6,265 nt of DNA from an uncultured Lysobacteraceae bacterium (GTDB taxonomy: Bacteria; Pseudomonadota; Gammaproteobacteria; Xanthomonadales; Rhodanobacteraceae). Position numbers and translations under genes: made by a program. Below, one piece after another: positions 1-5,693 of the stretch (positions within the stretch are counted from its first letter, which is position 1; each line of letters opens with the position of its first letter). The notes below the pieces were generated by a model. That model was not told where the DNA came from. It was given only the letters and a program-made list of their open reading frames with translations, and did no database searches. The DNA is taken from positions 1 through 6,265 of the forward strand of contig CAMLLF010000254.1 of assembly GCA_946480705.1 (NCBI GenBank), in the 5' to 3' direction.

Positions 1-335
1 TTGGTCGGCGACACCGTGCGCGGCGCGCTGGCCAGCGTCGCGCACATGTAGTCGGTGATCGCGATGTCGCCCTGGGTCGAGCTGAAGATGCAGGGCAGCT
101 GCGCCGGGTCGGCCTGCGCCATCGCGCAGGCTTCGGTCGCGGCCTGCGAGGCATACAGCACGGTGTCCGGCGCGCGCCGGCGTTCCGCCGCGGGCAGCAG
201 GCCGGGCGCGGGACGCGGCGGGTCGGCGCCGTCGAATTCGCGCTCGCCGCGCAGCACGGCCGCGGCGACCGGCCAGCCGGTCAGTCCGGGCCCATAGACG
301 CCGATGCCGGCGACACGTACGACGAGTTCGCTCAT
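1..335 (-). CDS. Beta-ketoacyl synthase-like protein, chain-length-factor type (5' part only)
   Basis: The visible 111 residues start MSELVVRVAGIGVYGPGLTG and form the N-terminal part of a thiolase-fold ketoacyl synthase. The pattern GIGVYGPGL near the start, a Pro-rich stretch ending LLPAAERRRAP (about residues 47-57), then LYASQAATEAC and IFSSTQGD followed by a conserved-looking SPT at the edge match the ketoacyl-synt_2 (PF13723-like) proteins that accompany aryl-polyene and xanthomonadin synthases. Such proteins usually pair with a catalytic KS and are thought to act like a chain length factor; that is family knowledge. Whether the catalytic residues are present cannot be seen, because the gene continues beyond position 1. 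The ATG (335-333) overlaps the TGA of the upstream synthase as ATGA, so the two are probably translationally coupled in one operon. The assignment as a KS-fold protein is firm; the CLF role is inferred. Confidence 0.8.
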   Translation of the reverse strand, partial: MSELVVRVAGIGVYGPGLTGWPVAAAVLRGEREFDGADPPRPAPGLLPAAERRRAPDTVLYASQAATEACAMAQADPAQLPCIFSSTQGDIAITDYMCATLASAPRTVSPT

Positions 336-1534
336 GCGCGGCCTCCGCGACCGAACACCAGCACGGCGTTGTTGCCGCCGAAGCCGAACGAGGACGACAG
401 CGCGATCTGCGGCGCACGCTCGACGTTGTCTATCGCGAACTGCGGGCCGCAGGCCGGGTCGGGCGCGGTGCAGTTGAGCGTACCGGGCATGAAGCCGCGG
501 TCGAGGGCGACGAGGCAGGCCACGGCTTCGACGATGCCCGCGGCACCGAGCGTGTGCCCGGTCCAGCCCTTGGTCGAACTGGCGCGCGTGGTCTCGGGAA
601 AGGTCTCGGCGACGACGACGGCTTCGACCGCGTCGTTGGCCGGCGTCGCCGTGCCGTGCATGTTCACGTAGTCGACGGCGGACGCCGCGAGGCCGGCACG
701 CTCCAGCGCGCCGGCGATCGCGAGCCGCGCGCCGAGCCCCTGCGGATGCGGCGAGGACATGTGGTGCGCGTCGCTGGATTCGCCCCAGCCGAGCAGCTGC
801 GGCGCGTCGGCGCGCGCCGCGACGCGTTCGAGCAGCGCGAAACCGGCGGCCTCGCCGATCGAGATGCCGCGGCGCGCGACGTCGAACGGCCGGCACGGCT
901 CGTCGGAGACGAGCTGCAGCGCGTTGAAGCCGTACAGCACGCTGCCGCACAAGGTGTCGACGCCGCCGACGATCGCGGCATCGGCCCAGCCGAGCCGGAT
1001 CAGGCGTTCGGCCTGGGCGAAGACTTTCGCGCTCGAGGAGCAGGCCGTCGCGACGGTGAAGGCCGGGCCGGTCGCGCCGAGCAGTCCCTGCACGAACGCG
1101 ACGAGCGAATGTGGGGAATGCAGCAGGAAATCGCGGTAGGACGGAATGAACGAGCCGGTCTCGTCGACCCGGCAATAGGCTTCTTCGGTCGCGCCGATGC
1201 TCGCGGTCGAGGTGCCCAGCACGACCGCGACGCGGTCGGCGCCGTAGCGCGCGATCGCCTCGCGCGCGGCGGCGAGGAAGCCGTCCTGCTGCAGCCCGAG
1301 CCATGCGAGGCGGTTGTTGCGGCAGTCGATCGTCGCGAATTCGCCGGGGACCGGTTCGTCTTCGAGGCCATCGACGCGGCCGATCCAGCACGGCAGCGGA
1401 TCGCTGCCGAAATCGTTGCTGCGCAGGCCACCGCGCCGTTGCCGCAGCGACGCGTGGAAGGCGGTCGAGCCGCGGCCTGCGGCCGACGTGGCGGTGTAGG
1501 CCGTCACGGCCAGCGGTGAAATCGGTAGTGGCAA
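332..1534 (-). CDS. Beta-ketoacyl-ACP synthase (FabF-like, aryl-polyene/xanthomonadin type)
   Basis: Condenses malonyl-ACP with a growing acyl-ACP in the cytoplasm; the resemblance to aryl-polyene cluster synthases suggests polyene pigment rather than membrane fatty acids. With the start chosen here the protein has 400 residues, normal for a FabF-type KS. The active-site Cys is C165 in TACSSSAK, the two His are H293 in NMHGTATP and H327 in GWTGHTLGAAG, and the supporting Lys is K322 in STKGWTGH, so it looks catalytically complete. SSSFGFGGNNAVLVF closes the C-terminus. The phrases WIGRVDGLE and CRNNRLAWLGLQ near the N-terminus are typical of the aryl-polyene subgroup as I recall it. Start: TTG at 1534 is preceded by AGGG (1546-1543) with 8 bases between and gives an N-terminus (PLAVTAYT) like its relatives. 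An in-frame TTG at 1597 would add 21 Pro/Arg-rich residues and would overlap a candidate -10 box, so I reject it. It ends in an ATGA overlap with the next gene. Confidence 0.88.
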   Translation of the reverse strand: MPLPISPLAVTAYTATSAAGRGSTAFHASLRQRRGGLRSNDFGSDPLPCWIGRVDGLEDEPVPGEFATIDCRNNRLAWLGLQQDGFLAAAREAIARYGADRVAVVLGTSTASIGATEEAYCRVDETGSFIPSYRDFLLHSPHSLVAFVQGLLGATGPAFTVATACSSSAKVFAQAERLIRLGWADAAIVGGVDTLCGSVLYGFNALQLVSDEPCRPFDVARRGISIGEAAGFALLERVAARADAPQLLGWGESSDAHHMSSPHPQGLGARLAIAGALERAGLAASAVDYVNMHGTATPANDAVEAVVVAETFPETTRASSTKGWTGHTLGAAGIVEAVACLVALDRGFMPGTLNCTAPDPACGPQFAIDNVERAPQIALSSSFGFGGNNAVLVFGRGGRA

Positions 1535-1568
1535 GCGCGACGCCCTGAAAGGAAACGGATTCGCCGGC

Positions 1569-1596
1569 TTGCAAGGCCGGGGCGGCCGACTATACA
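1569..1596 (+). promoter_or_regulatory. Candidate sigma70-type promoter for the YdcF-like gene
   Basis: TTGCAA (1569-1574) and TATACA (1591-1596) are separated by 16 bases and match the -35 and -10 consensus well for such a GC-rich region. A transcript would begin near 1603, leaving a leader of about 35 bases before the ATG at 1637. Assigned by eye only. Confidence 0.45.
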
Positions 1597-1616
1597 ACGG
1601 CGCCTCCGTTCATGAA
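1589..1616 (-). promoter_or_regulatory. Candidate promoter for the ketoacyl synthase operon, overlapping the divergent one
   Basis: On the minus strand TATAGT (1594-1589) matches the -10 consensus in five of six positions; a weak -35, TTCATG (1616-1611), lies 16 bases upstream. Transcription would start near 1582, about 48 bases before the TTG at 1534. The -10 box shares bases with the -10 of the plus-strand promoter, so the two could exclude each other. The -35 match is poor. Confidence 0.3.
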
Positions 1617-1636
1617 TCCCCGCCGCCGCAAGCCCG

Positions 1637-2329
1637 ATGAGCACTTCGTATTCGCCGTTTCGCGACGGCCCCTGGCGCCACCTGGGCGACCGCGACGTCT
1701 GGCATTCGCTGACCGTCAGCGCGCTCGCGGTCGCGCTCACCGGCGGTCTGCTCTGGGTCTGGTTCGTCCTGCGCACGCTCGTGCTCGCGCAACGCGCACC
1801 GCTGGCCCCCGCCACGGCGCAGACCTTGCTGCTGTTCGGCAAGCGCCTGGCCGGCGAGGCCATCGACGCCGACTATGCCGCGCGGATCGAGCGCGTCCGC
1901 AGCCTGCTCGCGAGGCGCCCGTATGCGCTGCTGCTGCTGGGCGGCCGCACCGGCGCGGGGCTCAGCGAAGCCGCCGCCGCGCTCGCGCGGCTGCGCGAGC
2001 AGGGTCTTCCGGCGGATGCGAACGTGCGCTGCGAGGACGCCTCGACCGACACGCTGGAAAATCTGCGCAACGCACGCGACCTGCTCGGCGGCACCGCCGC
2101 CACGCCGGTCGCCCTCGTCAGCAATCGGTATCACCTGCCGCGCTGCCTGCTGCTCGCGCGGTCGCTCGGCTTCGACGCACAGATCGTCGCTGCGGAACCG
2201 CGGCTGCGCTGGACGCCGGCGCTGCTTGCGCGCATCGCGCTGGAAGCGAGCTACTGCCTCTGGTTCGACATCGGCCGCCGCTGGGCGCGGCTCATCGGCC
2301 ACAGGCGCATGGTCGACCGCGTGACCTGA
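1637..2329 (+). CDS. YdcF/SanA-family (DUF218) membrane-anchored protein
   Basis: A 230-residue protein with one clear membrane segment (about residues 24-50, SALAVALTGGLLWVWFVLRT) after a short polar N-terminus, followed by a DUF218 domain of about 63-185. DUF218 hallmarks run in order: LLLFGKRL (64-71), LLLLGGRTGAGLSEA (98-112), EDASTDTLENLRNARDLL (133-150) and VALVSNRYHLPRC (158-170). The acidic E-S/T-x-x-T-xx-N element and the xYHxPR element are the conserved polar pocket of this family. Relatives such as SanA and ElyC are linked to envelope integrity and lipid-carrier handling, but the reaction is not settled, so no activity is claimed. The ATG at 1637 has only a weak ribosome site. It is divergent from the ketoacyl synthase operon, with about 100 bases between, and may be co-regulated with it. 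Confidence 0.8.
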   Translation: MSTSYSPFRDGPWRHLGDRDVWHSLTVSALAVALTGGLLWVWFVLRTLVLAQRAPLAPATAQTLLLFGKRLAGEAIDADYAARIERVRSLLARRPYALLLLGGRTGAGLSEAAAALARLREQGLPADANVRCEDASTDTLENLRNARDLLGGTAATPVALVSNRYHLPRCLLLARSLGFDAQIVAAEPRLRWTPALLARIALEASYCLWFDIGRRWARLIGHRRMVDRVT

Positions 2330-2335
2330 GCGCGA

Positions 2336-2364
2336 TTGCCGCCCGCAGTCGCGCCGCCTACCAT
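2336..2364 (+). promoter_or_regulatory. Candidate promoter upstream of the 133-residue protein
   Basis: TTGCCG (2336-2341) and TACCAT (2359-2364) sit 17 bases apart and each matches consensus in four of six positions. The predicted start near 2371 would place a small hairpin, CGGGCC-GTCC-GGCCCG (2371-2386), at the very 5' end of the leader, ahead of the GGAG ribosome site at 2396-2399. The promoter begins only seven bases after the preceding stop codon. Confidence 0.3.
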
Positions 2365-2370
2365 GCGCGG

Positions 2371-2386
2371 CGGGCCGTCCGGCCCG
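2371..2386 (+). other. Small perfect hairpin in the 2330-2403 gap
   Basis: CGGGCC (2371-2376) and GGCCCG (2381-2386) pair perfectly around a four-base loop GTCC. There is no T-run after it, so it is not a standard Rho-independent terminator. It could stabilise the 5' end of the next transcript or the 3' end of the upstream one, or be chance in GC-rich DNA. Confidence 0.35.
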
Positions 2387-2403
2387 ACATCGATGGAGCG
2401 AAC

Positions 2404-2805
2404 ATGCTGCGTAATAGATTTGTACTTATTTTGCTTCTTCCGATCCTGCTGCTGCTCGCCGGCTGGCGCGAAGCGCCGCTCGTGAATCCCGACCCGATCG
2501 CGATTCCGCCGAAGACCCCGAGCGCGGAAGTCGCGAAGATCGTCAAGAAGGCGCTGGTCGGGCGGAAATGGGTCGTCTCCGAAGACAAGCCCGGCGCGAT
2601 CAAGGCCACGCTGCTCGTCCGCGACCACAAGGCCCGCATCGCGATCGACTGGAATGCGAAGGACATCCGTATCAGCTACATCGACTCGGAAAACCTCAAT
2701 TTCATGGAAAAAGACGGCAAGAAGCTGATCCACCAGAACTACAACAGCTGGATCAACAACCTCGTCGTCGATATCAGCGGCGAGTTGACGCTGCTGGGAA
2801 CCTGA
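2404..2805 (+). CDS. Hypothetical exported protein with a lipobox-like signal lacking its cysteine
   Basis: A 133-residue protein of unknown function. The start is well supported: ATG at 2404 follows GGAG (2396-2399) and is immediately succeeded by a signal-like N-terminus, MLRNR plus a hydrophobic core at residues 6-20. The core ends LLLLAG-W21-REAP, where a lipoprotein would have Cys at position 21; the codon is TGG (2464-2466). The mature part is soluble and basic: [10 protein letters not shown] (27-36), a likely helix [17 protein letters not shown] (40-56), then alternating beta-like strands ([26 protein letters not shown]), and a last amphipathic helix [14 protein letters not shown] (112-125). 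I recall similar small lipoproteins in Xanthomonadales, but cannot name a family. The signal region contains an unusually AT-rich run (about 2413-2440) compared with its surroundings. It is probably periplasmic or anchored to a membrane by the uncleaved signal. Confidence 0.8.
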   Translation: MLRNRFVLILLLPILLLLAGWREAPLVNPDPIAIPPKTPSAEVAKIVKKALVGRKWVVSEDKPGAIKATLLVRDHKARIAIDWNAKDIRISYIDSENLNFMEKDGKKLIHQNYNSWINNLVVDISGELTLLGT

Positions 2806-2807
2806 CC

Positions 2808-2953
2808 GTAGGTTGGGTTGAGCCGCAGGCGAAGCCCGGCATCAAGGTGTCTGACCAGCGAAGAATGCGTGACGGAGCATCCCTCAGCTTCCCGGAGGCG
2901 CTGCTTTCGGCAATACCACGACGTCGGGCTTCGCGTCGCTCAACCCACCCCAC
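2808..2953. repeat. MITE-like inverted-repeat element between two genes
   Basis: The gap between the 133-residue gene and hemF is mostly one imperfect palindrome. The left arm (2811-2840) begins GGTTGGGTTGAGC and ends CGAAGCCCGGC; the right arm (2923-2949) read on the other strand begins GGTGGGTTGAGC and ends GCGAAGCCCGAC. The arms agree over nearly all of about 27-30 bases, with small indels. The roughly 80 bases between them hold no convincing reading frame. Sequences of this GGGTTGAGC...CGAAGCCC type are, from general knowledge, scattered in many copies through gammaproteobacterial genomes and behave as non-autonomous mobile repeats. No clean target-site duplication is visible. Folded in RNA, the arms would make a long stem that could end or weaken readthrough into hemF. 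The inverted repeat is directly seen; the mobile origin is inferred. Confidence 0.7.
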
Positions 2954-2975
2954 GATTCTGCGAAAGCTCTCTCTC

Positions 2976-3881
2976 ATGTCCCACCCCCCTGTCTCCCGCA
3001 TGCAAACCTTCCTGCACGACCTGCAGGACCGCCTCTGCGCGGCGCTCGAAAGCGCCGACGGACACGCGCGTTTCGCCGAGGACAGCTGGCAGCGCGCCGA
3101 GGGCGGCGGCGGGCGGTCGCGCGTGCTCAAGCAGGGGCGCGTGTTCGAGCAGGCCGGCGTCGGGTTCTCGCGCGTGCACGGCGAGCGCATGCCGCCGTCG
3201 GCGACGGCGCAGCGGCCCGAACTCGTCGGGCGCAGCTGGAGCGCACTCGGCGTATCGCTGGTGCTGCATCCGCGCAATCCGTACGTGCCGACGACGCACA
3301 TGAACGTGCGCTACTTCGAAGCGCACAAGCCCGGCGCCGAGCCGGTCTGGTGGTTCGGCGGCGGGTTCGACCTGACCCCGTTCTATCCGTTCGACGAGGA
3401 CGTGCGTCACTGGCACGAAACCGCGCGCGCGGCCTGCATGCCGTTCGGCGACGCGGTCTATCCGCACTACAAGCGCTGGTGCGACGAGTATTTCTTCCTG
3501 AAGCACCGCAACGAGACGCGCGGCGTCGGCGGCCTGTTCTTCGACGATCTGAACGACGGCGGCTTCGAGCGCTGCTTCGCGCTGACGCAGTCGGTCGGCA
3601 ACGCGTTCCTCGACGCCTACCTGCCGATCGTCGAGCGCCGCGCGGACACGCCGTTCGGCGAGCGCGAACGCGAATTCCAGCTCTACCGGCGCGGCCGCTA
3701 CGTCGAGTTCAACCTGGTCTGGGACCGCGGCACGTTGTTCGGCCTGCAGTCGGGCGGACGCACCGAATCGATCCTCATGAGCCTGCCGCCGCGCGTGCGA
3801 TTCGAATACGGCTATCAACCCGAAGCCGGCAGCGACGAGGCTCGGCTCGCCGACTACCTCGTGCCGCGCGACTGGCTCTGA
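2976..3881 (+). CDS. hemF: Oxygen-dependent coproporphyrinogen III oxidase
   Basis: Converts coproporphyrinogen III to protoporphyrinogen IX by two oxidative decarboxylations using O2, a late step of haem synthesis in the cytoplasm; the enzyme is normally a homodimer. The 301 residues match the usual length (E. coli 299). Family blocks are seen in order: [17 protein letters not shown] (54-70), [10 protein letters not shown] (106-115), [18 protein letters not shown] (125-142), [19 protein letters not shown] (174-192), and [19 protein letters not shown] (244-262) followed by [10 protein letters not shown]. The conserved histidines fall at H98, H108, H147 and H177, each two residues after the E. 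coli positions 96, 106, 145 and 175, so the active site seems complete. ATG at 2976 has a weak ribosome site; a second in-frame ATG at 3000 is a possible alternative start. It follows the inverted-repeat element by about 20 bases, so its own promoter would have to lie in or before that element. Confidence 0.97.
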   Translation: MSHPPVSRMQTFLHDLQDRLCAALESADGHARFAEDSWQRAEGGGGRSRVLKQGRVFEQAGVGFSRVHGERMPPSATAQRPELVGRSWSALGVSLVLHPRNPYVPTTHMNVRYFEAHKPGAEPVWWFGGGFDLTPFYPFDEDVRHWHETARAACMPFGDAVYPHYKRWCDEYFFLKHRNETRGVGGLFFDDLNDGGFERCFALTQSVGNAFLDAYLPIVERRADTPFGEREREFQLYRRGRYVEFNLVWDRGTLFGLQSGGRTESILMSLPPRVRFEYGYQPEAGSDEARLADYLVPRDWL

Positions 3882-3949
3882 TGCGCCGCGCGGCGGCGGC
3901 ACGGAACCTGCAACGCTCCATCGAGATCGGCTAGGCTTGCCGGCCATGC

Positions 3950-3972
3950 CGGGCCGCCATGAAGGCGGCCCG
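3950..3972 (+). other. Perfect 9-bp hairpin after hemF
   Basis: CGGGCCGCC (3950-3958) pairs perfectly with GGCGGCCCG (3964-3972) around the loop ATGAA. No T-run follows, so it is not a textbook intrinsic terminator, although a GC-rich stem 68 bases after the hemF stop could still stop or stabilise the transcript. It lies within a possible upstream extension of the hydrolase frame, which argues that the hydrolase begins further downstream. The rest of the 3882-4035 gap shows only a weak -10-like TAGGCT at 3932-3937. Confidence 0.5.
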
Positions 3973-4035
3973 TTGAACGTCCGGGACACGGCAACGGAAG
4001 CCGGATCCCGCCCAGCGCCGAATGCCCGATCGCCG

Positions 4036-5238
4036 ATGAAATCCCGACTCGACTTCCTGCGCGGCACGGCCCAACTGGCCGGCGAAGGGTTTCTCGGCGC
4101 GCTCGATGTCGTCGAAGGCATGCATCAGGCCGTGCTCGATCCGTTCGCGCGGCTGCTGCCGTTCGGCCAGCTGCTGACGCGCACGACCGATTTCGTCTAT
4201 GCGCGACTGCGCGAGGTGGGCCACGTCGCGAGCAGCGCGGCGATCGGTTCGCTCGGCCTCTACGAACGCTACCTGCTGCCGCGCGGCGAAGACGACGCGT
4301 TGCCCGGCGTCTCCAGCGCCTGGATCAGTGCGTTGAACGGCGCGGTCGGCGATCACCTCGAAGCGACGCGCAATCCGCTCGCGGTCTCGCTCGCGTTCTG
4401 CCGCAATGGTCACGCGCTGACCCTCGATGCCGCGACGCTCGCGCGCGAGCTGCCGTGTGCGAACGGCACGCTGTATGTGCTCGTGCATGGCCTCGGCCTC
4501 AACGACAGCCAGTGGGAAGACCGCGACGGCGAGGACTTCGGCACGCGGCTCGAACGCGACCTCGGCGGCAGCGCCGTGCGCCTGCGCTACAACAGCGGCC
4601 GGCGCATCTCGACGAACGGCCGCGAGTTCGCGCGCGCGCTGCAGACGCTCCTCGACTCGCATCCGCGCGCGATCGAACGCATCGTGCTCATCGGCCACAG
4701 CATGGGCGGCCTGGTCTGCCGCAGCGCCTGCAGTCACGCGGCGCGCGCCGCGCTGCCATGGCGCGAGCGGCTCGTCGCGGCGGTGTGTCTGGGTTCTCCG
4801 CACCTGGGCGCGCCGCTCGAACGCATCGGCGGCCGGCTGAGCGCCGCGCTCGAAGCCGTGCCGTACACGCGCGCGCTCGCCAAGCTCACGGAACGCCGCA
4901 GCGCCGGCGTCAAGGACCTGCGCCACGGCTGGTGCAGCGACCGAGACCGGCCGCGCGCGCGCAGGGACGACACCGCGATCGAACCGCTGCCGCCGATTCC
5001 CGGCGCGCGCTGGTATCTGGCTGCCGCGACGCTGGCCGGCAGCAGCGACGGCACGCGCGCACGCTGGATCGGCGACGGCCTCGTGCCGGTGCCGAGCGCG
5101 CTCGGCCAGCATGCGGATCCGCACCAGTCGCTGCAGCTGCCGGCCGAGCGCCGCCACGTGTTCCGCGGCCTCGGCCACATGGATCTGATGAACCATCCGC
5201 GCGTCTACGAGCGACTGCGCGAATGGGCCGCCGACTGA
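4036..5238 (+). CDS. Alpha/beta-hydrolase, PGAP1/lipase-like
   Basis: A 400-residue serine hydrolase; substrate unknown, probably an ester or lipid. The hydrolase core begins near residue 144 with TLYVLVHGLGLNDSQW (oxyanion HG at 151-152). The nucleophile elbow is LIGHSMGGLV (218-227) with S222. CLGSPHLGAPLERIGG (251-266) is the block that follows the elbow in PGAP1-like and triacylglycerol lipases. The probable acid is D347 in GDGLVPVPSAL and the His H381 in LGHMDLMNHPRVYERL. Residues 1-140 form a largely helical N-terminal region (for example LDVVEGMHQAVLDPFARLLPF) without a clear signal peptide, so it may be cytoplasmic or membrane-associated. The region 280-315 (TERRSAGVKDLRHGW and after) is charged and may be a lid. 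Start: ATG at 4036 gives MKSRLDFLRG; in-frame TTG 3937 or ATG 3946 would add a low-complexity leader spanning a perfect hairpin, which I think is untranslated. It ends TGA directly against the stop of the next, convergent gene. Confidence 0.85.
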   Translation: MKSRLDFLRGTAQLAGEGFLGALDVVEGMHQAVLDPFARLLPFGQLLTRTTDFVYARLREVGHVASSAAIGSLGLYERYLLPRGEDDALPGVSSAWISALNGAVGDHLEATRNPLAVSLAFCRNGHALTLDAATLARELPCANGTLYVLVHGLGLNDSQWEDRDGEDFGTRLERDLGGSAVRLRYNSGRRISTNGREFARALQTLLDSHPRAIERIVLIGHSMGGLVCRSACSHAARAALPWRERLVAAVCLGSPHLGAPLERIGGRLSAALEAVPYTRALAKLTERRSAGVKDLRHGWCSDRDRPRARRDDTAIEPLPPIPGARWYLAAATLAGSSDGTRARWIGDGLVPVPSALGQHADPHQSLQLPAERRHVFRGLGHMDLMNHPRVYERLREWAAD

Positions 5239-5487
5239 TCAGTCGCGCGGAATGTTGTGCTTCTGGCGCACCTCGTCGATGCGCGCCTGCACCTTGGCCG
5301 GCACGTGGCCCTTCTCGGCCTGTTCGAAGATCTGTCCGAGCACGCGGCGCTCGTCGTCGTCGACCACGTCGTCGCGCAGCGCCAGGCCGAGCAGGAAATT
5401 GATCTCGCCGATATCGAGCTGACCGTCGTCGGCGAATACTGGAATCGAACGGAACGCGATCTCGATATGGCTCTTGGCTTGCGGCAT
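5239..5487 (-). CDS. Small acidic protein with TerB/EF-hand-like pattern, function unknown
   Basis: An 82-residue protein starting MPQAKSHIEIAFRSIPVF. ATG at 5487 is set by a strong ribosome site, TAGGAG (5500-5495), seven bases upstream; the frame stays open further upstream but those codons are Arg/Pro-rich and look non-coding. The body holds two acidic helix-turn-helix units: FADDGQLDIGEINFLLGLAL (19-38) and RDDVVDDDERRVLGQIFEQA (39-58). They recall the D-x-G-x-x-x-x-E spacing of TerB-like and EF-hand-like helices, but the first loop lacks the usual Asp at ligand positions 1 and 3, so metal binding is doubtful. A charged C-terminal helix (VQARIDEVRQKHNIPRD) ends the protein. I do not recognise a named family. 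The stop TGA (5241-5239) touches the hydrolase stop (5236-5238) with no gap. The 206 bases upstream (5488-5693) include a GCGGC triplicate at 5521-5535 and nothing else I can name. Confidence 0.75.
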   Translation of the reverse strand: MPQAKSHIEIAFRSIPVFADDGQLDIGEINFLLGLALRDDVVDDDERRVLGQIFEQAEKGHVPAKVQARIDEVRQKHNIPRD

Positions 5488-5494
5488 GGCACGG

Positions 5495-5500
5495 CTCCTA
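5495..5500 (-). promoter_or_regulatory. Strong ribosome binding site of the 82-residue protein
   Basis: TAGGAG on the minus strand, seven bases before the ATG at 5487. It is the best Shine-Dalgarno match in the window and decides the start within a longer open frame. Confidence 0.7.
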
Positions 5501-5693
5501 CGTGGTCGGACGACAGCGCCGCGGCGCGGCGCGGCGGGCGAAAGCCGACGATAGCCTGTCGCCGCCGCCGGTGCGAGCGCATCGCGCCCGCCCACCGGAG
5601 AACGCATGCGAGGGCCGCAGCGAACACCATCGGCGACGTCGCGGCAGGGCTGCGCGTATGCTGCGCGCCGTCTCGACGACGGACGGACTTCGC

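Noticed and set aside
554..1519. Long plus-strand open frame across the ketoacyl synthase gene
   Set aside because: The product is Arg/Gly/Ala-rich with no motif, while the minus strand encodes a synthase with all catalytic residues. It is an antisense shadow of GC-rich codon use.
1535..1597. N-terminal extension of the ketoacyl synthase to TTG at 1597
   Set aside because: It adds a Pro/Arg-rich stretch absent from typical relatives and overlaps the candidate minus-strand -10 box.
1612..2403. In-frame upstream extension of the 133-residue protein
   Set aside because: The extension is the +1 shadow of the YdcF-like gene, rich in Arg and Pro. The ATG at 2404 has a good ribosome site and is followed at once by a signal-like segment.
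2940..4121. 393-codon minus-strand open frame opposite hemF
   Set aside because: hemF is certain on the plus strand and the antisense product has biased, motif-free composition.
3931..5196. 421-codon minus-strand open frame opposite the hydrolase
   Set aside because: It is Arg/Ala/Gln-rich and low in complexity with no recognisable domain; the plus strand has a clear serine-hydrolase core.
5521..5540. Three tandem GCGGC units upstream of the 82-residue gene
   Set aside because: Too short and too close to the background composition to call a repeat with a function.
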